Shown here: positions 29,158 through 32,367 of the stretch, piece after piece
How the letters are laid out: each line of letters opens with the position of its first letter
Position numbering within the stretch: the first letter of the stretch is position 1
Origin: a virus
Direction: 5' to 3' (one strand)
DNA: 32,367 nucleotides
Virus record (IMG/VR): IMGVR_UViG_3300032294_001559
Location: 1 to 32,367 of that record
Program-made: the position numbers and the translations under genes
Notes under the pieces: generated by a model
What the model was told of the DNA's origin: nothing
The model's database searches: none
The model's input: the letters and a program-made list of their open reading frames with translations, nothing else

Positions 29158-30654
29158 ATGAAACTCAATCAACTGATGCTTGCACCTGTTGCTCTGGGAA
29201 TGGTTGCACCTGTTGCTGCGAATGCCGCAGATCTGAATATGGCAGCAGTCAACCAATACTCTTCACAGCAACAAGTTACTAGTATCACTCAATTGTCTGA
29301 TGTTCAACCTTCTGATTGGGCATATCAGGCACTCAGCAACCTTGTAGAGCGTTATGGTTGCGTTGCTGGTTATCCTAACGGCACCTACGGTGGTGGTAAG
29401 GCAATGACCCGTTTTGAAGCAGCAGCACTTCTGAATGCTTGTCTGGATCGTGTAACAGAAGTTACTGATGAACTTCAACGTCTTGCAAAAGAGTTTGCTG
29501 ATGAACTTGCAGTAATTCGTGGACGTGTAGATAAACTGGAAGCAAAAGTGGGTGCTCTGGAAGCAACTCAATTCTCCACCACTACCAAACTAAAAGGTGA
29601 AGCATCTTTCGTTCTTGGCGGTGTCGATAATGCTTGGACGCCTGGTAAACCTTCTAGCACCAATGTAGGCAATACTGCTTTCAATTACGATCTTCGTCTG
29701 AATTTTGACACTTCGTTCACTGGTAAGGACCTGCTTCGCACTCGTCTGCGTTCTGGTAATTTCTCTTCTCAACCCTTTGGTTCCAGTTCTTCGCTGTTCA
29801 AACTGGATAAGGCAGAGAGCACTGCTGATGTAGTTAAACTGGATCGTCTGTATTATAGTTTCCCTGCTCTTGCTAAGGGTGTAACTCTGACTGCTGGTGC
29901 TCTGGTTCGTAACACTGAGATGACCTGGATTCCTTCTGCTTATAAGTCGGATGTTCTGGACTTCTTCCAACTTGCTGGTGCTCCTGGTGTCTATAACAAG
30001 GCAACTGGTTCTGGTTTCGGTGCCCAATGGGTGCAAGGTAAGAAAGGTTTTGTTGCTGGTCTGAACTATGTTGCACAAGGTGGTTCTGATTCCACCAAAG
30101 GTGAGTTCAACGAAAAGGGTGCTCTGAACACTCTTGCTCAGATTGGTTACCGTGCTCCTCAGTGGGGTGCTGCTTTCGGTTATCGTTATGGTACTGAGGG
30201 CACCCGTGTTCGTACCTTTAATGGTGTTCTGGGTAGTTCTGGTGCTCTTGCTCCTGGTCAAACCTCTAATGGTTATGCTCTGAGTGCTTACTGGCAACCT
30301 TCTAAGTCTGGCATCATTCCTTCTGTGAGTGGTGGTTATGGTTGGAATACTGTAAGTCTGAATGCAGAAGGTCAAGCAACTCCTGCTGGTGCTACCGATT
30401 CCCAAACTTGGTATGCTGGTCTCCAGTGGTCCGATGTGTTTGCTAAGGGTAACTCTGCTGGATTTGCTATCGGTCAGCCTGGTAATGCAGAAGGACTTGA
30501 TAAGGAAGCAACGATGTGGGAAGTCTTCTACAAGTATAAGGTTTCCGACAACATCACTGTTACTCCTGCTGTGTTCTATGTGTCGAACAATCAGGCACTT
30601 GCCGATACCTCTTCTAACTATGGTGGTGTAATTCAGACGACTTTCCGTTTCTGA
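29158..30654 (+). CDS. Cyanobacterial-type SLH/OprB porin carried by the phage
   Basis: From ATG 29158 (498 aa) the protein begins M-K-L-N-Q-L-M-L-A-P-V-A-L-G-M-V with cleavage after A-A-N-A, as in Synechococcus Som porins; in-frame starts at 29137 (ATG) and 29107 (GTG) are alternatives. Next come an SLH domain (V-Q-P-S-D-W-A-Y-Q-A-L then G-Y-P-N-G-T-Y and M-T-R-F-E-A-A-A-L-L-N), a coiled coil (R-G-R-V-D-K-L-E-A-K-V) and an OprB-type barrel ending in T-T-F-R-F. The SLH domain binds peptidoglycan-linked polymers and the barrel forms a channel. The gene is more GC-rich and uses CTG codons far more than its neighbours, a sign of host origin. It should insert in the host outer membrane. Confidence 0.92.
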   Translation: MKLNQLMLAPVALGMVAPVAANAADLNMAAVNQYSSQQQVTSITQLSDVQPSDWAYQALSNLVERYGCVAGYPNGTYGGGKAMTRFEAAALLNACLDRVTEVTDELQRLAKEFADELAVIRGRVDKLEAKVGALEATQFSTTTKLKGEASFVLGGVDNAWTPGKPSSTNVGNTAFNYDLRLNFDTSFTGKDLLRTRLRSGNFSSQPFGSSSSLFKLDKAESTADVVKLDRLYYSFPALAKGVTLTAGALVRNTEMTWIPSAYKSDVLDFFQLAGAPGVYNKATGSGFGAQWVQGKKGFVAGLNYVAQGGSDSTKGEFNEKGALNTLAQIGYRAPQWGAAFGYRYGTEGTRVRTFNGVLGSSGALAPGQTSNGYALSAYWQPSKSGIIPSVSGGYGWNTVSLNAEGQATPAGATDSQTWYAGLQWSDVFAKGNSAGFAIGQPGNAEGLDKEATMWEVFYKYKVSDNITVTPAVFYVSNNQALADTSSNYGGVIQTTFRF

Positions 30655-30676
30655 TAATCACTACATAATGTAAATT

Positions 30677-30700
30677 GGGGGTTGACAAAACCCCCTTTTT
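30677..30700 (+). terminator. Porin terminator with an embedded -35 box
   Basis: GGGGGTT (30677-30683) and AACCCCC (30689-30695) form the stem, followed by five Ts. The TTGACA of the next promoter (30682-30687) spans the stem end and loop. Confidence 0.75.
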
Positions 30701-30710
30701 AATGTATTAT
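30682..30710 (+). promoter_or_regulatory. Sigma70-type promoter TTGACA-N17-TATTAT
   Basis: The -35 lies within the porin terminator; TATTAT is at 30705-30710. It leads to a strong ribosome site (AGGAGG) and the ATG at 30732. Confidence 0.8.
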
Positions 30711-30731
30711 AGATAACGAGTTAGGAGGTTT

Positions 30732-30890
30732 ATGTCTCTTATTTCCCAAACAGACCGTCAAATGGTCATTGAGGCACTTGAATTTTATATTCAAGATATG
30801 CAAAAGAATAATTGCAATGAAGCGGCAATCTATTCTTATAATACGCTTCTTCGCTGGATAGAACTAGAATATTTCAAGAATGAAAATTAA
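30732..30890 (+). CDS. Small protein of unknown function, 52 aa
   Basis: ATG 30732 follows TTAGGAGGTTT, one of the best ribosome sites in the window, and its own sigma70 promoter. The protein is helical and acidic (D-R-Q-M-V-I-E-A-L-E-F-Y; A-I-Y-S-Y-N-T-L-L-R-W-I-E-L-E-Y). Strong early signals with such a small product suggest a host-takeover peptide, but no target can be named. It overlaps the next gene by 11 bases. Confidence 0.75.
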   Translation: MSLISQTDRQMVIEALEFYIQDMQKNNCNEAAIYSYNTLLRWIELEYFKNEN

Positions 30891-31044
30891 TTTGTGGTAT
30901 TGTAATGATATGAAGCAGTGGCGTTGGACTCTGACGGATGATCATCGTCCAATTATCAAACAAGAATCGGGGCAAAGAGAAAATCTCCGTGACGCTATGA
31001 ATGATGTAGCAAATACAGTTGAATATCTTATGAGTCAATCTTGA
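30880..31044 (+). CDS. Small protein of unknown function, 54 aa
   Basis: It starts inside the previous gene (ATG 30880; the upstream TTTCAAGA is a weak ribosome site) and ends at TGA 31042-31044, eight bases before tRNA-Val. The sequence begins with a likely beta pair (M-K-I-N-L-W-Y-C; K-Q-W-R-W-T-L-T) followed by a helix (N-L-R-D-A-M-N-D-V-A-N-T-V). No family is recognised. Confidence 0.65.
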   Translation: MKINLWYCNDMKQWRWTLTDDHRPIIKQESGQRENLRDAMNDVANTVEYLMSQS

Positions 31045-31052
31045 CTTTTTAT

Positions 31053-31124
31053 GGGCGATTGGCGCAGCGGTAGCGCAGCTGCTTTACACGCAGACGGTCA
31101 TTGGTTCGAATCCGATATTGCCCA
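31053..31124 (+). tRNA. tRNA-Val (anticodon TAC)
   Basis: Acceptor GGGCGAT/ATTGCCC with one wobble, D arm GCGC-AGCGGTA-GCGC, anticodon loop TTTACAC giving TAC, T loop TTCGAAT. Discriminator A is at 31124; no CCA is encoded. Confidence 0.93.
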
Positions 31125-31125
31125 T

Positions 31126-31133
31126 TATAAATA
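31126..31133 (+). promoter_or_regulatory. T4 consensus late promoter TATAAATA
   Basis: An exact late box immediately after tRNA-Val, 36 bases before the ATG at 31170. A small perfect hairpin GTATAA-CTGA-TTATAC (31152-31167) sits just before that ATG. Confidence 0.65.
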
Positions 31134-31169
31134 TTTAAAAAAATTGAAGAAGTATAACTGATTATACAA

Positions 31170-31427
31170 ATGGAAAATTTAAGAATCAGATGCCGCTCCT
31201 GTAATAGGGAGTTAGAAGGGCATCCTACGAAAACTGTGTCTTGTGGTTGCTCTAATATGGCATCCATTCGTGGTGATAAGATTTCAGCAGTTGACTTATC
31301 TGCTGTTATTATGTTAAACTCTTATGGTCATAAATCAAAACCTGGTGTTCTGACTAATGAAGATCTTGCCTTTCAGGAGGCAAGGAGACAACGTAAAGTA
31401 AGACGTTTAGATTTTGAAGTCCGCTGA
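31170..31427 (+). CDS. Small zinc-ribbon-like protein
   Basis: C-R-S-C at residues 8-11 and C-G-C at about 25-27 of this 85-residue protein form a likely four-cysteine metal site. A hydrophobic helix (A-V-D-L-S-A-V-I-M-L-N) and a strongly basic tail (R-R-Q-R-K-V-R-R) follow. A zinc ribbon plus basic tail suggests nucleic-acid binding, perhaps in transcription or RNA handling. It lies between two tRNA genes behind a consensus late promoter. Confidence 0.75.
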   Translation: MENLRIRCRSCNRELEGHPTKTVSCGCSNMASIRGDKISAVDLSAVIMLNSYGHKSKPGVLTNEDLAFQEARRQRKVRRLDFEVR

Positions 31428-31437
31428 GGACTTATTT

Positions 31438-31520
31438 GGAAGGAGTCCGGTTGGTCGAGGACACCGCCTTGAAAGCGGCTGGGTTTAAAAGCTTCGCAGG
31501 TTCGATTCCTGTTCCTTCCG
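31438..31520 (+). tRNA. tRNA-Ser (anticodon TGA)
   Basis: A type II tRNA: acceptor GGAAGGA/TCCTTCC, anticodon loop CTTGAAA (TGA), a long variable arm, T arm GCAGG-TTCGATT-CCTGT and discriminator G as expected for serine. It reads TCA. Confidence 0.95.
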
Positions 31521-31531
31521 TTACAAATATT

Positions 31532-31566
31532 ACAAAAATTTAGATTTTCTTAATCTATATTTTTGT
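31532..31566 (+). terminator. AT-rich hairpin after tRNA-Ser
   Basis: ACAAAAAT (31532-31539) with AGATT (31542-31546) pairs with AATCT (31552-31556) and ATTTTTGT (31559-31566). The distal arm is T-rich. It probably ends the tRNA-Ser transcript. Confidence 0.55.
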
Positions 31567-31578
31567 ATCAACACAAAC

Positions 31579-31613
31579 TTGACATAGTAAAAGTACTTAC
31601 TAGAATAACTAGT
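31579..31613 (+). promoter_or_regulatory. Sigma70-type promoter with palindrome over the -10
   Basis: TTGACA (31579-31584), 16 bases, TAGAAT (31601-31606). The -10 lies inside the interrupted palindrome ACTAG-AATAA-CTAGT (31599-31613), which could be a repressor or activator site. Confidence 0.6.
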
Positions 31614-31633
31614 AGTATTCAACCTAAAACCCT

Positions 31634-31783
31634 ATGGATCAGCACACCTATGACAATTGGGTGAAGATCAAGGAGACTTTTGAATCTTCTGGGAACACCG
31701 ATAATATGTTCTATAAGAGAGCAGTAGAAATCGTTAAAACCAGAAGAGATCCTCTGGCAAAGTTTCTTGGAGATGAGAAATGA
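31634..31783 (+). CDS. Small protein of unknown function, 49 aa
   Basis: ATG 31634 to TGA 31781-31783, behind the promoter at 31579. The protein is charged and helical (Y-D-N-W-V-K-I-K-E-T-F-E; A-V-E-I-V-K-T-R-R-D-P). It overlaps the next gene by one to four bases. It begins a run of small genes leading into gnd, all linked by overlapping stop and start codons. Confidence 0.65.
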   Translation: MDQHTYDNWVKIKETFESSGNTDNMFYKRAVEIVKTRRDPLAKFLGDEK

Positions 31784-31986
31784 TGGAACCATTTGACGAT
31801 GATTATGTAACTCGCACAGAAGTGCAGGAGATGATTGATGCAGCAATACGACGACACAACCGTAATGCTTCTATCATTAGTATGTGCGTCGGTTGGGTGG
31901 TTCTTGCTTTATTTGCTGAGGGACTTTTAAGGTTGATTGGGGTTATTCCCCCGTTACTTCCATTTCTTAAAATTACTTTAAACTAA
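31780..31986 (+). CDS. Small membrane protein, 68 aa
   Basis: The acidic N-terminal part (F-D-D-D-Y-V-T-R-T-E-V-Q-E-M-I-D-A-A-I-R-R) is followed by a hydrophobic stretch from about residue 32 to the end (I-S-M-C-V-G-W-V-V-L-A-L-F-A-E-G-L-L), probably one or two membrane passes. The start could be ATG 31780 or the adjacent ATG 31783. No family is recognised. Confidence 0.7.
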   Translation: MMEPFDDDYVTRTEVQEMIDAAIRRHNRNASIISMCVGWVVLALFAEGLLRLIGVIPPLLPFLKITLN

Positions 31987-32099
31987 TGGGGATAATTACA
32001 GAAAAAGATTTGCAAGAACTCCAAAGGAGAGTTTTACAACAGAAGATCGACGAACTATTTGAAGAACCTTCAACTTATGAGGATGAGGACGATGAGTAA
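31986..32099 (+). CDS. Small acidic protein, 37 aa
   Basis: It starts on the last base of the previous stop (TAATG) and ends at TAA 32097-32099. A helix (E-K-D-L-Q-E-L-Q-R-R-V-L-Q-Q-K-I-D-E-L) is followed by a very acidic tail (Y-E-D-E-D-D-E). It is probably real because it is overlapped on both sides. The function is unknown. Confidence 0.6.
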   Translation: MGIITEKDLQELQRRVLQQKIDELFEEPSTYEDEDDE

Positions 32100-32187
32100 T
32101 TTGTTTATATCTTCATTTTTACTTTTTGGTTCTATTATACTATTCATTTATTGGGGACTTACACACGCATATCCAGGAGTTGTATGA
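32092..32187 (+). CDS. Single-span membrane peptide, 31 aa
   Basis: ATG 32092 overlaps the previous gene by eight bases, and its TGA overlaps the gnd start (ATGA). Nearly the whole product is one transmembrane helix (S-S-F-L-L-F-G-S-I-I-L-F-I-Y-W-G-L) with a short A-Y-P-G-V-V tail. The size is like that of small thylakoid subunits, but I cannot match it to a named one. Confidence 0.6.
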   Translation: MSNLFISSFLLFGSIILFIYWGLTHAYPGVV

Positions 32188-32367
32188 AAGTAGGATTAAT
32201 TGGTTTGGGAAGAATGGGTGAGGGCATGTCTCGCCGTATGATGAAAGCAGGAATAGAAGTTTGGGGTTATAGGAGAAATTATGAAAAAGCAAACGAAGCA
32301 TACGAAAACGGATATGTTAATGGTATTACAACTTCTATACAAAGCCTTGTTCAAGTAGTTAAACAAA
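32184..32367 (+). CDS. gnd: 6-phosphogluconate dehydrogenase, N-terminal part
   Basis: About 61 residues are present before the window ends. M-K-V-G-L-I-G-L-G-R-M-G-E-G-M-S-R-R is the NADP-binding Rossmann start of 6-phosphogluconate dehydrogenase, followed by V-W-G-Y-R-R-N. In cyanophages this enzyme is a known auxiliary metabolic gene. It would push host carbon through the pentose phosphate pathway to make NADPH and ribose 5-phosphate, feeding the ribonucleotide reductase encoded at 9630-13092. It overlaps the upstream peptide gene by four bases. Confidence 0.85.
   Translation, partial: MKVGLIGLGRMGEGMSRRMMKAGIEVWGYRRNYEKANEAYENGYVNGITTSIQSLVQVVKQ

Noticed and set aside
29590-30405. A 271-codon open frame on the minus strand inside the porin gene
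   Set aside because: It is an exact antisense shadow caused by the porin's biased codon use; it has no ribosome site, promoter or recognisable domain.
31041-31070. TTGACT before tRNA-Val as a promoter
   Set aside because: It overlaps the stop codon of the 30880 gene and has no -10 element before the tRNA.

Overview
The window is a piece of a T4-like cyanophage (cyanomyovirus) genome. It is gene-dense and AT-leaning, with many overlapping stop/start codons. It carries T4 core replication genes (uvsX C-terminus, gp41 helicase, gp61 primase, nrdA, nrdB), T4-type late promoters of the form NATAAATA or CTAAATA, at least eight tRNA genes without encoded CCA, and host-derived metabolism (the start of a 6-phosphogluconate dehydrogenase gene). 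A porin gene resembles the SLH-plus-OprB porins (SomA/SomB type) of marine picocyanobacteria, so a marine Synechococcus or Prochlorococcus host is likely, with Synechococcus favoured.

Layout. 1-2.3 kb: uvsX end, gp41, a MazG-like pyrophosphohydrolase and a small unknown gene. 2.3-2.5 kb: terminator, tRNA-Ala and tRNA-Leu. 2.5-8.6 kb: an unknown 420-aa protein that may be a diverged nuclease, a nucleotidyltransferase with a T4-like capsid-targeting N-terminus, a DUF3008-type protein, small membrane proteins, a probable virion protein and several small conserved phage genes. 8.7-13.2 kb: primase and class Ia ribonucleotide reductase. 13.3-18.0 kb: three large basic, Pro/Ala- or Gly-rich proteins that look like head-internal proteins. 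18.0-18.8 kb: two paralogous probable structural proteins on the minus strand. 18.9-20.9 kb: a GIY-YIG-like nuclease and two predicted wall or peptide hydrolases (C39-like peptidase, GH24 lysozyme) that share one N-terminal domain. 21.0-23.2 kb: an exported protein with a proline-rich linker and a C-terminal beta-barrel. 23.2-25.2 kb: small membrane and basic proteins, another capsid-targeted protein and a thermonuclease. 25.2-27.4 kb: a minus-strand operon of four genes, three encoding exported proteins. 27.4-31.5 kb: an exported lysozyme-like protein, a tRNA and structured-RNA array driven by near-consensus sigma70 promoters, the porin, two small genes, and tRNA-Val and tRNA-Ser. 31.6-32.4 kb: small genes leading into gnd.

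How it fits together. Replication and nucleotide-supply genes sit beside two groups that stand out. The first is a set of proteins whose N-termini resemble the T4 internal-protein capsid-targeting peptide (M-K-T-Y-Q-E-F-I-A-E type) and end in a gp21-type [I/L]-x-E cleavage site. These may be packed in the head and ejected with the DNA; one of them is an enzyme. The second is a set of envelope proteins: porin, autotransporter-like barrel, three small exported proteins and an exported lysozyme. Together these suggest remodelling of the host outer envelope during infection. Between tRNA genes, about 270 bases fold into a run of eleven consecutive stem-loops that I could not assign to a known RNA. 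No photosystem genes, CRISPR arrays or insertion sequences were seen.
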